Source: Clostridia bacterium
GTDB lineage: Bacteria; Bacillota; Clostridia; JAQVDB01
Length of the DNA stretch: 39,284 nt
Assembly (NCBI GenBank): GCA_028698525.1
Contig: JAQVDB010000014.1
Location: forward strand, 1-39,284
Direction of reading: 5' to 3'
Of this stretch, positions 7,951 to 17,525 are shown in pieces. A program made the translations under genes and the position numbers. Position 1 is the first letter of the stretch; each line of letters opens with the position of its first letter. Below the pieces are notes generated by a model. The model searched no databases, was not told the origin of the DNA, and saw nothing but the letters and a program-made list of their open reading frames with translations.

Positions 7951-10344
7951 ATGCTTGTACCAATCAGTTGGCTTAAAGAATATGTAGATATAGATGGAAT
8001 ATCCCCGGATGTATTAGCTGAAAAACTGACCATGACCGGTTCAAATGTAGAGAGTGTAGACGAGATGGGAGCGGAAATAAGTAATGTTGTTACAGGTAAA
8101 ATTCTCTCTATAGAAAAACATCCCAATGCAGATAAACTTGTTGTGACCAAGGTAGACGTTGGGAATAATGTATTGCAAATTGTAACAGGGGCGGATAATA
8201 TAAGGCAAGGAGATATAGTCCCTATAGCTTTACACGGTTCCACTCTTCCGGGTGGAGTCAAAATCAAAAAAGGGAAGCTAAGGGGTGAGCAATCTGAGGG
8301 GATGATGTGCTCTATACAAGAATTGGGGCTGGATCCGGAGGATTATCCCGAAGCTGTGCAGCACGGGATAATGATAATAGAGGATAAATGTGATTTAGGA
8401 ATGGATATAAGAGAGATACTGGGTTTAAATGAAACCATAATAGATTTTGAGATTACTTCAAACAGGCCGGATTGTTTGAGCATGATAGGGATGGCTAGAG
8501 AAGTGGCCGCCACCTTTGATAGGTCTTTAAAGTTGCCTGAAATAAATATAAATGAGACTCAAGATAATATTCAAAACTATATCGAAATAACTGTAGAGGA
8601 CGGCGAGTTATGCCCTAGGTATGCCGCAAGGTTGATAAAGAATATAAATATAGCGCCTTCTCCCAAGTGGTTAAAGAGGAGACTATTGGCTGCAGGGGTA
8701 AGACCGATTAACAATATAGTTGACATAACCAATTATGTAATGCTTGAATATGGGCAACCTTTACACGCTTTTGATTTTGAAAAGCTTTCTCAAAGACAGA
8801 TTATTGTGAGAAGGGCAAAAGAGGGCGAAAGATTTAAGACCCTGGATGATAAAATGAGGACATTGAATTCAGATATGCTGGTGATAGCTGACGGGGAAAC
8901 ACCTTTGGCATTAGCTGGAATTATGGGAGGCGAGGATTCCCAAGTTACAGATGATACAAAAGTTATATTATTGGAATCTGCTAATTTTGCAGGTCCGATA
9001 ATAAGAAGAGCATCAAAGAAATTAGGATTGCGTACAGAGGCATCAGCCAGATTTGAAAAAGGTTTGGATGAAGAAAATGTAATCAATGCATTGAATCGAG
9101 CTGCACAGCTTATTGATGAGATGGGGGCAGGAGAGGTGGTATCGGGAATCATCGATTGCTATAAAAAGCCTGCTATTGACAGAGAGCTCAAATTAAACAC
9201 ATCCAAAATCAATAGATTGCTGGGTACTGATATAGGGCAAAAGGAAATGATAGATATTTTCAGGAGAATTGGTTTTGAAATAGTTTTATCTGAGGATATT
9301 AAAATAAAAATACCATCCTATAGGAAAGATATAAAAAATGATGCTGATTTGGCTGAGGAAGTTGCCAGAATATATGGATATGACAAGATAAAACCCACCA
9401 TGTTAAGAAGCGAAACTACCTTGGGTGGTAAAAATATGTTTCAAAGGATAATAGATGCTGTAAAAGGAATGATGGTAAATCAAGGTTTCTATGAAACAGC
9501 AACATTCTCGTTTTATGGACCTAATGTTTTTGACAAGATTATGTTGCCTGATGATAGTAAATTGAGAAAAGCTGTTAGAATAAAGAACCCTATGGGTGAA
9601 GATCAGAGCATAATGAGAACTACATTGATACCCAGTATGATGAATGTTTTATCTTTGAATTACAGCAGGAGAGTTGAAAGGGCATGTTTATTTGAATTAA
9701 ACAGTGTATATATAGCAGAACAGCTTCCTATATCAGAATTGCCTGATGAAAAAAAGATGTTATGTATTGGTGCATATGGTGAAGACATTGATTTTTTTAA
9801 TATAAAAGGAATTTGTGAACTTTTAGTTGATGAATTAGGTCTTAAAAAAATCGTTAAAATTGATAGGGGACATCATCCTTCCTTCCATCCGGGCCGATGT
9901 GCAAATATCTTGATAAAAGACGAGATAGCAGGTGTTATCGGTGAGGTTCATCCTGAGGTGGCCGATAATTACGAAATAGATAAAAGAGTATATATAGCCG
10001 AGATAGACTTTAGGCTGATGCAAGAAAATGCCGATTTAAATAAAAAATATAAGCCATTACCTAAATATCCCTCTGTGGACAGAGATATAGCTGTTATCGT
10101 CCAAGAGGATGTGCCAGTAAAGCAGATTCAGGATATAATATTGAAATATGGTGGAGGAAAAATAGATCAAATAGATTTATTTGATGTATACAAAGGAAAG
10201 CAAATTGAAGAGAATAATAAGAGTGTTGCATTTTCGATAAAATATAGAGATGAAAACAAGACGTTGACAGATGATGAAGTAAGTGGCATTCACAATAAAA
10301 TAATAGAAAGACTTAAACAGGAAATCAATGCTCGATTAAGATGA
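7951..10344 (+). CDS. pheT: Phenylalanyl-tRNA synthetase beta subunit
   Basis: Beta subunit of PheRS, 797 aa, full bacterial length. Domains in order: N-terminal tRNA-binding OB-fold (about 40-150, with HPNADKLVVTKVDVG), B3/B4 editing domain (about 210-385), B5 domain (about 405-475), the catalytic-like core, and a C-terminal ferredoxin-fold anticodon-binding (FDX-ACB) domain starting near KYKPLPKYPSVDRDIAV. It hydrolyses mischarged Tyr-tRNA-Phe and binds the anticodon. A strong GGAGG precedes ATG 7951. Expression follows pheS under the T-box. Confidence 0.98.
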   Translation: MLVPISWLKEYVDIDGISPDVLAEKLTMTGSNVESVDEMGAEISNVVTGKILSIEKHPNADKLVVTKVDVGNNVLQIVTGADNIRQGDIVPIALHGSTLPGGVKIKKGKLRGEQSEGMMCSIQELGLDPEDYPEAVQHGIMIIEDKCDLGMDIREILGLNETIIDFEITSNRPDCLSMIGMAREVAATFDRSLKLPEININETQDNIQNYIEITVEDGELCPRYAARLIKNINIAPSPKWLKRRLLAAGVRPINNIVDITNYVMLEYGQPLHAFDFEKLSQRQIIVRRAKEGERFKTLDDKMRTLNSDMLVIADGETPLALAGIMGGEDSQVTDDTKVILLESANFAGPIIRRASKKLGLRTEASARFEKGLDEENVINALNRAAQLIDEMGAGEVVSGIIDCYKKPAIDRELKLNTSKINRLLGTDIGQKEMIDIFRRIGFEIVLSEDIKIKIPSYRKDIKNDADLAEEVARIYGYDKIKPTMLRSETTLGGKNMFQRIIDAVKGMMVNQGFYETATFSFYGPNVFDKIMLPDDSKLRKAVRIKNPMGEDQSIMRTTLIPSMMNVLSLNYSRRVERACLFELNSVYIAEQLPISELPDEKKMLCIGAYGEDIDFFNIKGICELLVDELGLKKIVKIDRGHHPSFHPGRCANILIKDEIAGVIGEVHPEVADNYEIDKRVYIAEIDFRLMQENADLNKKYKPLPKYPSVDRDIAVIVQEDVPVKQIQDIILKYGGGKIDQIDLFDVYKGKQIEENNKSVAFSIKYRDENKTLTDDEVSGIHNKIIERLKQEINARLR

Positions 10345-10358
10345 GTTAATCTGGTTGT

Positions 10359-10418
10359 AAAGATAATGTACTTAATACTATAATTCGTTTTCAATAAAGT
10401 ATAAGTACATTATCTTTT
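10359..10418. terminator. Bidirectional terminator between pheT and the spoVB-like gene
   Basis: A 16 bp inverted repeat, AAAGATAATGTACTTA (10359-10374) with TAAGTACATTATCTTT (10402-10417), serves two converging genes. The right arm contains the stop codon of the minus-strand gene (10410-10412). The stem is AT-rich and the following T run is short, so efficiency is uncertain. Confidence 0.65.
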
Positions 10419-11951
10419 AAAGTCCTTTATTTTTGGCATTATTTTTAGTATATATGCAGTTGCTGAAAAGAAAACAGTTCCGATCACACAACATATTGCC
10501 ATTGCTAGCAATATGTTTATTTTTGTATTTTTAAGTATAGGATATATGTTGTTTATCGAGTATATAGCAGGCAGAGTACATAGAAAAGGCTTAATTAACC
10601 AATTAATGGTTTTGATTTTTGTTTTTGTTATTTTATATACCCATATTCCATTTAACGTCATAGATACAGCTGAATCTAGTGTGAATCCAAGGATAAAACC
10701 ATTTATTTTGAAATAGGGGTTGGATACTAAAAAATATGTACAAAATAATTGAATGGCTGCTCCGATAATAAAGTTTAGGGTGACAATCTTTTGTTTACCT
10801 ATTCCGTTTAATATGCTGGAAAAATTATGGTATATGCATAAAAAGGGAATGGAAAAGCTCATATAGAAAATCATTTCCCCTACGTTTTTTTGAGCAAAGA
10901 TCACTTCTCCTAAATCTTTTGAAAAACTAAATATCAATGAAAATACTAAAAATCCTACCAGTGATGTTAACAGGGTGGCTTTAGAAGTTTTGGTTTTTAT
11001 AGCTTCCCAGTCTTTTAATTCCAAGGATTCAGATAGATTTGGTATGATTATGACTGCAAGAGCAGATGTTACAGTGAATGGTAGAAAAACTATGGGCATA
11101 GCCATGCCTGTGAGTTTTCCAAATTGAGATATGGCCTGATTAGACGTGTATCCTGCCAGCTGAAGTCTTTGAGGGATCAATATTATATTGAGTGCTTGTA
11201 TTAGACTGCTTACTATTCTGGTAATTGTTATTGGGATAGAGATACTGAACAACCGTTTCAGCAAGTTTTTTGAATCCCGTATAGATACAGATATTTTTTT
11301 ACAGAAATCGCTTATATACGTTTTATATTTTGTTCTTAAAACTAAAAGTCCGAACAGCTCACCAATAACCATTCCTAAGGCAGCTAGAGATGCAGCGTAT
11401 TCTATTTTTAAGGGGGGCAGAAAGTAAAGAACTGACATAACAAGTGCTATTCTAGTCAATTGTTCTATCACTTCCCCTGAAGCGGGAGGTACAACGTCGT
11501 GTATCCCATAAAAGAATCCCCTGTGTACTGATGAAACACTTACTATAAATATGCATGGAAAGATGGCAATTATGACCGGATAGCTTTTAGGGTCTCTTAA
11601 AATAGAATTGGATATAAAGCTTGCATTTAATGCAAATGCAAGACTCAATATAAAAGATATGATGGATACAACGATTGTAATTATTCTCATGGAATATAGC
11701 ATATTAAATGTATCCTTTTTTGCATTATGTTCTGCTACTATTCTTGAGATAGCTATGGGAATTCCACTGGTTGTAAGCGTTATGATTAACATGTATATAG
11801 GGAAAACCAGTTGAAATAAGCCTATAGCCTGGGGGCCTATCTTTCTTGAAAGTATTATTTTATAGATGAATCCTAGAATTCTGACCAGTATGTTTGCACA
11901 CGTCAATATAAATGCATTATATAGCAATGATTTTTTTTTGATTTCAATCAT
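10410..11951 (-). CDS. SpoVB-like flippase (polysaccharide/lipid II exporter, MOP superfamily)
   Basis: Integral membrane protein of 513 aa with about 14 hydrophobic segments. It begins with a positive cytoplasmic stub and the family pattern SLLYNAFILTCANILVRILGFIYKIILSRKIGPQAIGLFQLVFP. SpoVB and the related YtgP/MurJ-like proteins move undecaprenyl-linked peptidoglycan precursors across the membrane; SpoVB acts in spore cortex formation. Length and N-terminus fit SpoVB best, but a vegetative paralogue cannot be excluded. The chosen ATG at 11951 has AAGGA almost touching it (about one base of spacing), so the true start is less certain than for neighbours. It is transcribed alone, converging on pheT. 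Confidence 0.85.
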   Translation of the reverse strand: MIEIKKKSLLYNAFILTCANILVRILGFIYKIILSRKIGPQAIGLFQLVFPIYMLIITLTTSGIPIAISRIVAEHNAKKDTFNMLYSMRIITIVVSIISFILSLAFALNASFISNSILRDPKSYPVIIAIFPCIFIVSVSSVHRGFFYGIHDVVPPASGEVIEQLTRIALVMSVLYFLPPLKIEYAASLAALGMVIGELFGLLVLRTKYKTYISDFCKKISVSIRDSKNLLKRLFSISIPITITRIVSSLIQALNIILIPQRLQLAGYTSNQAISQFGKLTGMAMPIVFLPFTVTSALAVIIIPNLSESLELKDWEAIKTKTSKATLLTSLVGFLVFSLIFSFSKDLGEVIFAQKNVGEMIFYMSFSIPFLCIYHNFSSILNGIGKQKIVTLNFIIGAAIQLFCTYFLVSNPYFKINGFILGFTLDSAVSMTLNGIWVYKITKTKIKTINWLIKPFLCTLPAIYSINNIYPILKNTKINILLAMAICCVIGTVFFSATAYILKIMPKIKDFKR

Positions 11952-12134
11952 TCCTTATCTATTTGAAGTTAAACAATGACTTAATCAATAAATATTCATG
12001 AGATTAAACAAATATTATTCAAATTAATTTTTATTTTAGGGCAAAACAGGATAAGTCGACTTTGAAATTAAATGAGTGATGGTTTTATATATTTTGACAA
12101 AAGATAGATAAAAAATGTTTTTATTAGATGAATA

Positions 12135-12163
12135 TTGTCTAAATTTAGGAAATGTTATATAAT
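12135..12163 (+). promoter_or_regulatory. Promoter candidate of zapA
   Basis: -35 TTGTCT (12135-12140) and -10 TATAAT (12158-12163) have a 17 bp spacer, 30 bp before the zapA start codon. Confidence 0.55.
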
Positions 12164-12193
12164 AAATGTTAGAATAATAAGAGGGATGGTTCT

Positions 12194-12565
12194 ATGGAAA
12201 AACAAACCAGAACTACAGTTAAAATAATGGGAAGGGAATATGCTATAAAAGCTGCTGAAAGTGAAGAATATATTCATAAGGTAGCTATTAATGTCAATAA
12301 CACTATGCAAAAGATAGCTGACAAAAACCAAAAGTTAAGCACCTCAATGATAAATGTGCTTACTGCTATCAATATTGCAGACCAGTTATTGAAGACACAA
12401 CAAGAGCTTGAACAATTACAAAATAAGTATGAGTCTGCTTGTAAAGAAATTGATGATTTAAAAGGTAGACTAAAAGAGATAAACAATAAGATTATAAAGA
12501 GTTCAGTAGATGCCAAAAAATATAAGAAGGATTTTTATGGTAAATTACTGGATATAAATAAATAA
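12194..12565 (+). CDS. zapA: Cell division protein ZapA
   Basis: Small cytoplasmic FtsZ-associated protein, 123 aa. The N-terminal ZapA domain (TTVKIMGREYAIKAAESEEYIHKVAINVNNTM) is followed by a long helix that is coiled-coil-like after about residue 70 (LKTQQELEQLQNKYESACKEIDDLKGRLKEI). In the family it forms dimers and tetramers and cross-links FtsZ filaments at the Z ring. ATG 12194 follows GAGGGATGG. It lies upstream of mutS2, as in Bacillus, where the zapA homologue is near mutSB. Here a terminator and a separate promoter lie between them. Confidence 0.92.
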   Translation: MEKQTRTTVKIMGREYAIKAAESEEYIHKVAINVNNTMQKIADKNQKLSTSMINVLTAINIADQLLKTQQELEQLQNKYESACKEIDDLKGRLKEINNKIIKSSVDAKKYKKDFYGKLLDINK

Positions 12566-12578
12566 CCCCCTTTATTGT

Positions 12579-12607
12579 ATAGCAGCTTTGGCTGCTATTA
12601 TTTTTTT
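12579..12607 (+). terminator. Terminator after zapA
   Basis: ATAGCAGC (12579-12586), loop TTTG and GCTGCTAT (12591-12598) are followed by a T-rich run (12599-12607). It separates zapA from mutS2, at least in part. Confidence 0.85.
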
Positions 12608-12611
12608 GATG

Positions 12612-12640
12612 TTGGAACCAATTATGATATAAGTTATAAT
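12612..12640 (+). promoter_or_regulatory. Promoter candidate of mutS2
   Basis: -35 TTGGAA (12612-12617) and a perfect -10 TATAAT (12635-12640) are 17 bp apart, directly after the zapA terminator. Confidence 0.6.
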
Positions 12641-12674
12641 TAATTTATATAACGATTGCAGGAGGAGAAATTTT

Positions 12675-15059
12675 TTGAATTTAAAAACGTTAAAAGCATT
12701 AGAATATGACAAGATAATTAAAAAATTATATGACTTGACAACTAGTCAGATGGGTAAGGATGCGATAGAAGGATTGATGCCTAGCTGCGATCCGGGAAAA
12801 ATAAAACACATGCTAGAAGAAACGGAAGAAGCTTACAATATAATCAATGTTGAGGGAATGCCTCCTTTAAATGGTTTTAATGATATACGAAAAGAGCTAA
12901 AAATGGCTGAAGTAGGGTCCACATTGAATGCTGAACAGTTATTATCTATAAGGAGTATTTTGAAGATTTGTAGAGATCTAAAAAGATTTAAATTGATGCT
13001 CCAGAAAAGAAAGTTAGAGTATAGCAAAATATTCCGGCAGATAGAAAGCTTATTTGATCTGAAACAAGTTGAAGATAGTATATGTGATTGCATAGGTAGT
13101 GATGGGTCTGTTTTGGATTCAGCCAGTGCCCAATTAAGGACTATCAGGAAAAGCATAAATATATACAACAATAGAATAAGGGATAATTTAAATTCGATAA
13201 TACATTCATCTAGGTATCAATCAGTTTTACAGGAACCGATAATTACAATTAGAAACAACCGCTATGTTGTGCCTTTAAAGAGCCAATGCAGGGGAGCTAT
13301 AAAGGGAATAGTGCACGATCAGTCTGCCAGCGGTGTTACTGTATTTATAGAGCCTTCTTCTGTTGTTGAGGCAAACAACAAATTAAATCAATTGTATACA
13401 GATGAAAAAAGAGAAATAGAAAAGATTCTTTCACAGCTGACATATACGATTAAGGATAATAATGATTTGATATATAGCAATATTAGAATACTGCAGCAGT
13501 TGGATGTAATATTTGCTAAAGCAAATTTAGCAATAGATATGGATGCTGTGAAACCTGTCTTAAACACTAAAATGTATATAGAGCTGAAAGATGCTAGGCA
13601 TCCCTTGATACCAAAAGAAGAAGTAGTTCCTATCGACATAGAGCTGGGAAACAGATTTTTTATTTTGCTTATCACAGGACCCAATACGGGGGGAAAGACA
13701 GTTGCATTAAAGACATTAGGGCTTTTGGTGCTTATGGCTCAATCTGGTTTGTTCATTCCTGCAAAACAAGGTTCTCAGATTTCAGTTTTTAACAAAGTTT
13801 TTGCTGATATAGGTGATGAGCAGAGCATAGAGCAAAGTCTCAGCACTTTTTCAGCCCATATGAAAAACATAAAAAGAATAATAGAGGATGTAGATCAATT
13901 TTCACTTGTATTATTGGATGAATTGGGGGCAGGTACAGACCCTGATGAAGGTTCAGCCTTAGCCATGGCTATATTGGATTATCTTTATCAGAAACAGGCA
14001 CGGACGGTTGCTACTACTCATTATAGTGAATTAAAGAAATATGCTCTATCAAAAAAGGGAATAGAAAATGCTGCTGTTGAATTTGATATAAATACTTTGA
14101 GTCCGACGTATAGGCTTATTATCGGAGTAGCAGGAAAGAGCAATGCTTTTGATATTTCTGAAAAACTAGGGTTAGATAAAAAAATAGTTCAAAATGCAAG
14201 AGATTTAATATCATCTGATAAAATTAGATTTGAAGATATTTTAGCATCACTGGAAAAAAACAGAATAGAATCAGAGACCCACTTAGACAGTGCTGTTAGA
14301 TTTAAGCAAGATGTGAAACAACTCAAAGAGGATTATAAAATAAAGGTTGATCAAATAGAGCAACAGAAAAATCGTATAATTCAACAGGCAAAACAAGAAG
14401 CGAGAAAGATTTTATTGGATGCCAAGGAAAAATCCGATGATATTATCAAAGATTTAAAAAGGATACAATATGATGCTGCAAAAGGAGAGGAATCTATAAA
14501 TAAACAGATTGAACAAAAAAGAAGACATTTAAACGATAAAATAAAATTGATAAATACTGAAATTATGAAGGATACTTTTGCTCCAAGTCAGGCAGTACAT
14601 TCTCCTCAAAACATAAAAAAAGGAGATAGTGTATATCTTTTAAACATTCAAAAGAAAGGGATTGCTTTGAGTGATCCTGATCCTGACGGGGAGCTGACTG
14701 TGCAAGTAGGAATTTTAAAGGTAAAGGTAAAACTTGAAGAGGTTAAGAAAATAAAAGATGAGCAGCAGGAGTATACAGAAAAAGTATTGTCTGTGAACTT
14801 GAATAAAGATAGGAAAGTTTCCAATCAGATAGATTTGAGGGGCAAGCAACTTGAAGAGGCTTTAGCAGATGTGGACAAATTCTTAGATGAATGTATTTTG
14901 GCTGGATTGTCTGAGGTTATGATAATACACGGGAAAGGCACAGGGGTATTGAGAGCTGGGATAAGACACAATATAAAGAAACATCCCCATGTAAAAAAAT
15001 TCAGATCGGGCAAATATGGTGAAGGTGAATCTGGTGTAACAGTTGTAACTTTAAAATAA
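12675..15059 (+). CDS. mutS2: MutS2 family ATPase/endonuclease
   Basis: 794 aa, full length for MutS2. The MutS-type core and clamp (about 1-310) precede an ABC-type ATPase with Walker A GPNTGGKTVALKTLGL, Walker B LVLLDELGAGTDPDEGS and the H-loop TTHYSELK. A long charged coiled coil (about 510-640) leads to a C-terminal Smr domain (about 715-794) with DLRGKQLEEAL and HGKGTGVLR. The Smr domain is a nuclease in relatives. Family roles are suppression of homologous recombination and, in Bacillus, splitting of collided ribosomes. The start is TTG 12675, seven bases after GGAGGAG; no ATG is nearby. Confidence 0.95.
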   Translation: MNLKTLKALEYDKIIKKLYDLTTSQMGKDAIEGLMPSCDPGKIKHMLEETEEAYNIINVEGMPPLNGFNDIRKELKMAEVGSTLNAEQLLSIRSILKICRDLKRFKLMLQKRKLEYSKIFRQIESLFDLKQVEDSICDCIGSDGSVLDSASAQLRTIRKSINIYNNRIRDNLNSIIHSSRYQSVLQEPIITIRNNRYVVPLKSQCRGAIKGIVHDQSASGVTVFIEPSSVVEANNKLNQLYTDEKREIEKILSQLTYTIKDNNDLIYSNIRILQQLDVIFAKANLAIDMDAVKPVLNTKMYIELKDARHPLIPKEEVVPIDIELGNRFFILLITGPNTGGKTVALKTLGLLVLMAQSGLFIPAKQGSQISVFNKVFADIGDEQSIEQSLSTFSAHMKNIKRIIEDVDQFSLVLLDELGAGTDPDEGSALAMAILDYLYQKQARTVATTHYSELKKYALSKKGIENAAVEFDINTLSPTYRLIIGVAGKSNAFDISEKLGLDKKIVQNARDLISSDKIRFEDILASLEKNRIESETHLDSAVRFKQDVKQLKEDYKIKVDQIEQQKNRIIQQAKQEARKILLDAKEKSDDIIKDLKRIQYDAAKGEESINKQIEQKRRHLNDKIKLINTEIMKDTFAPSQAVHSPQNIKKGDSVYLLNIQKKGIALSDPDPDGELTVQVGILKVKVKLEEVKKIKDEQQEYTEKVLSVNLNKDRKVSNQIDLRGKQLEEALADVDKFLDECILAGLSEVMIIHGKGTGVLRAGIRHNIKKHPHVKKFRSGKYGEGESGVTVVTLK

Positions 15060-15097
15060 GATATAAAAAATCCGGTATATACCGGATTTTTTATATC
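15060..15097. terminator. Bidirectional terminator between mutS2 and the chemoreceptor gene
   Basis: A perfect palindrome is centred on CCGGTATATACCGG, with outer arms GATATAAAAAAT / ATTTTTTATATC. T runs follow the GC core on both strands, so both converging genes can use it. It overlaps the stop codon of the minus-strand gene at 15091. Confidence 0.9.
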
Positions 15098-17235
15098 TTG
15101 AATTTGCTTATTGATTTTTTTAACGATTCGGCTGCATCGTTCAGTTTTTGGGCTTCATTTGATAATTCTTCGATAGCAGCTAGTTGCTGCTGGGTTGAAG
15201 CAGATACTTCTTGGGTTGAAGCAGCAGTCTGCTGTGATACAGCAGAAATATTTTGTATAGACAATACAGCTTGGTCCTTATCATTTTCCATACTCATTAT
15301 AGCGGAATGTATAATTTCAATTCTTGTTACCAGATCTTCCATATGTTCAGAAATTTTATCCAATGTTTCAGTTGCGTTTGAGACTGCTTGAATTTGAGCT
15401 TTTACTACTTCATTAGCCGATTCAGCTGTTTGCACAGTATCATCTGTTTTTTGTTGTATGTTCTTTATTATCCTTGCTATCTCTTTAGTTGAGTCTTGTG
15501 ATTGCTCTGCTAATTTCCTTATCTCTGAAGCTACAACAGCAAACCCTCTACCAGATTCCCCTGCTTTTGCAGCTTCAATTGCGGCATTCAAGGCCAGCAG
15601 ATTGGTCTGATCAGATATGGTATTTATGGTTCCTATTATTTTGTCTATTTCAATAGAACGTCTGCTCAATTCATTTATATCCATTGTAATGGCTTTAGTT
15701 ATTTTTGATGTATCGTCAGATTTTGATTCGAGTATTTTAATTATATCAAGACCTGTTTTTGTAAGAGTCTTTGTATCATCGGCAACCTTACTCATGGTTT
15801 TTGCATTTGCAGTTATTTCATTTACTTTTTCAGCTAGGGTGTCCATATTTTTGACGCCGGTTTCAGCATCCATTGCTTGTTCTGAAGCACCTTTTGCTAT
15901 TTCTTGAACAGCATGCGAAACCTGATCAGAGATAGCTGCTGTTTCCTGAGAAGTAGATGCTAAGGATGATGCAGATTGAGATACAGTTGTGGTTGCATTT
16001 GCAATATCACCTATCAAAATCCTTATGCTTTTGAGCATATTGTTGAAGCTGTTTGCCAGCTTACCTACTTCATCTTTTCTCTTTCTTGATATGCTCTGGT
16101 TTAGATCGCCTTTTTCAGCTTTAGCCATAATTTTAGATAGTGTAATAAGGTCTTTTGTGAATGCAATAGATACAAAAAACGCCAACACTATGCCGAAGAG
16201 ACAACATATTATTATAAGGGTGATAGATTTGCTTCTTATATCTCTAGCAGGGGCAAGCAGTTCATCTGTTTCAACATTTCCAATGAGAGTCCATTCATTA
16301 CCCTGTCCAAACTTAAAATATGTACACATATACTCTTTATCATTTTTATAAAAAGTAAAAGAGCCGTTATCCTTTTTAGCTTTGGCTATTGTTTCAAAAT
16401 ATTCATGTGATGATATGTCGTCATCTTTTTTCAACTCACCGTTTACGTTAGATATAACCTTTCTGTCAGGGGTGGCTAATGATATTTGTCCGGTGTTTCC
16501 TATATCAAAATTTTTGATGAGGTCGTAAATATTTGAAACAGAGATATTTATTTTGAGAACACCATAACTTCCTTTATCGAATGATATTGATTTCAACATC
16601 CTTACTTGGCTTATTACATCCCTATCACCACTGCTTTTAAAGATATCCTCGTTGCTTCCTATCCAAGAGGCTTTTCCATCATCTTCTACCGCATTTTTGT
16701 ACCAATCACTGTTTACTATTTCATCAAAATTATCTAGATTGAACAGATTCATGCTTGGAGCACCTACTGTAGTATTTTTATCGTTAACAATATAAATACT
16801 ATCGATGAACTTTGAATTTGATACTATATTATTCAGCTCATCCTCTATATTCTTTCTTGCATTCATCTTATCGTAATCGTTAGTTTCTTTGGAATTTAAT
16901 ATTTTCAGGCTTTCTTGTAATGTTTTGTCTGTAAATATTTTCATAGATTCCTGGTCAATATTTGAGATAATAAAACCTAGGTATTGTTCTGCCATTTCCA
17001 TAGATTCTATGGTGTAATTAGAGACTGATTCTTTTATGGTCTTTGCGGTGTTTGAATAATTTATAGTGCTGCTTATCACTAAAGGAGCAATGATTAAGAC
17101 TAGAAAACAGATTATCAGCTTCATTCTTATACTAGTAGTATCAAGGAGTTCAGCCCAAAATTTTTTGCTCTTTAGTTTATTTTGTGGTTTTTTTAGTTTA
17201 TCTTTTGTTTTTTGTTTTGTAGGTTCTTTTTGCAT
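15091..17235 (-). CDS. Methyl-accepting chemotaxis protein
   Basis: Transmembrane chemoreceptor, 714 aa. A basic cytoplasmic N-tail (1-35, Lys-rich) leads to TM1 (about 37-57), an extracellular dCache-like sensing region (about 58-335), TM2 (about 337-359), HAMP (about 360-412) and a cytoplasmic signalling domain. The hairpin tip is clear: [49 protein letters not shown]. Glutamine/glutamate-rich heptads flanking the tip are candidate methylation sites. It would signal to CheA/CheW, which are not encoded here. The ligand is unknown. ATG 17235 follows GGAGG. The 30-plus Lys-rich residues before TM1 are longer than usual. It is transcribed alone. Confidence 0.95.
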   Translation of the reverse strand: MQKEPTKQKTKDKLKKPQNKLKSKKFWAELLDTTSIRMKLIICFLVLIIAPLVISSTINYSNTAKTIKESVSNYTIESMEMAEQYLGFIISNIDQESMKIFTDKTLQESLKILNSKETNDYDKMNARKNIEDELNNIVSNSKFIDSIYIVNDKNTTVGAPSMNLFNLDNFDEIVNSDWYKNAVEDDGKASWIGSNEDIFKSSGDRDVISQVRMLKSISFDKGSYGVLKINISVSNIYDLIKNFDIGNTGQISLATPDRKVISNVNGELKKDDDISSHEYFETIAKAKKDNGSFTFYKNDKEYMCTYFKFGQGNEWTLIGNVETDELLAPARDIRSKSITLIIICCLFGIVLAFFVSIAFTKDLITLSKIMAKAEKGDLNQSISRKRKDEVGKLANSFNNMLKSIRILIGDIANATTTVSQSASSLASTSQETAAISDQVSHAVQEIAKGASEQAMDAETGVKNMDTLAEKVNEITANAKTMSKVADDTKTLTKTGLDIIKILESKSDDTSKITKAITMDINELSRRSIEIDKIIGTINTISDQTNLLALNAAIEAAKAGESGRGFAVVASEIRKLAEQSQDSTKEIARIIKNIQQKTDDTVQTAESANEVVKAQIQAVSNATETLDKISEHMEDLVTRIEIIHSAIMSMENDKDQAVLSIQNISAVSQQTAASTQEVSASTQQQLAAIEELSNEAQKLNDAAESLKKSISKFKI

Positions 17236-17258
17236 ATTTTAGCCTCCAGTATAAAAAT

Positions 17259-17288
17259 ATTATGTCAAAAAATACATTTTTATGACAA
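17259..17288 (-). promoter_or_regulatory. Promoter candidate of the chemoreceptor gene
   Basis: On the minus strand, -35 TTGTCA (17283-17288) and -10 CATAAT (17259-17264) have an 18 bp spacer close to the gene. This is a sigma-A-like match; I saw no sigma-D (flagellar) promoter pattern, TAAA with GCCGATAT, in the gap. Confidence 0.4.
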
Positions 17289-17525
17289 CATATAAGTATA
17301 TTCTACACTAATTACCTTATTCCTCTAAAAACCAAACATAACATACTATAGTACTATAAAAACAAAATCAATAGGACTAAAGGCCTCATGAAGTGTGTTA
17401 TGATATAAAATAAAATGATGTTTTTTTTATGTCTTTTTTGTGATAAATTTTAAGTAAGTGTATGGGATTAATTAGTTTATTTTAGCGAAGACATTGTAAA
17501 CGGACAGAGGGAGGAGTGAAAGGGA

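Noticed and set aside
11952-12030. Sigma-E promoter for the spoVB-like gene
   Set aside because: The best minus-strand match (GAATAAT with CATGAATA) has three mismatches in the -10 and a spacer of 13, too weak to list.
17289-17525. Riboswitch or c-di-GMP aptamer between the chemoreceptor and kinase genes
   Set aside because: GC-rich conserved aptamer blocks are absent; the gap is AT-rich with only a weak promoter on the minus strand.
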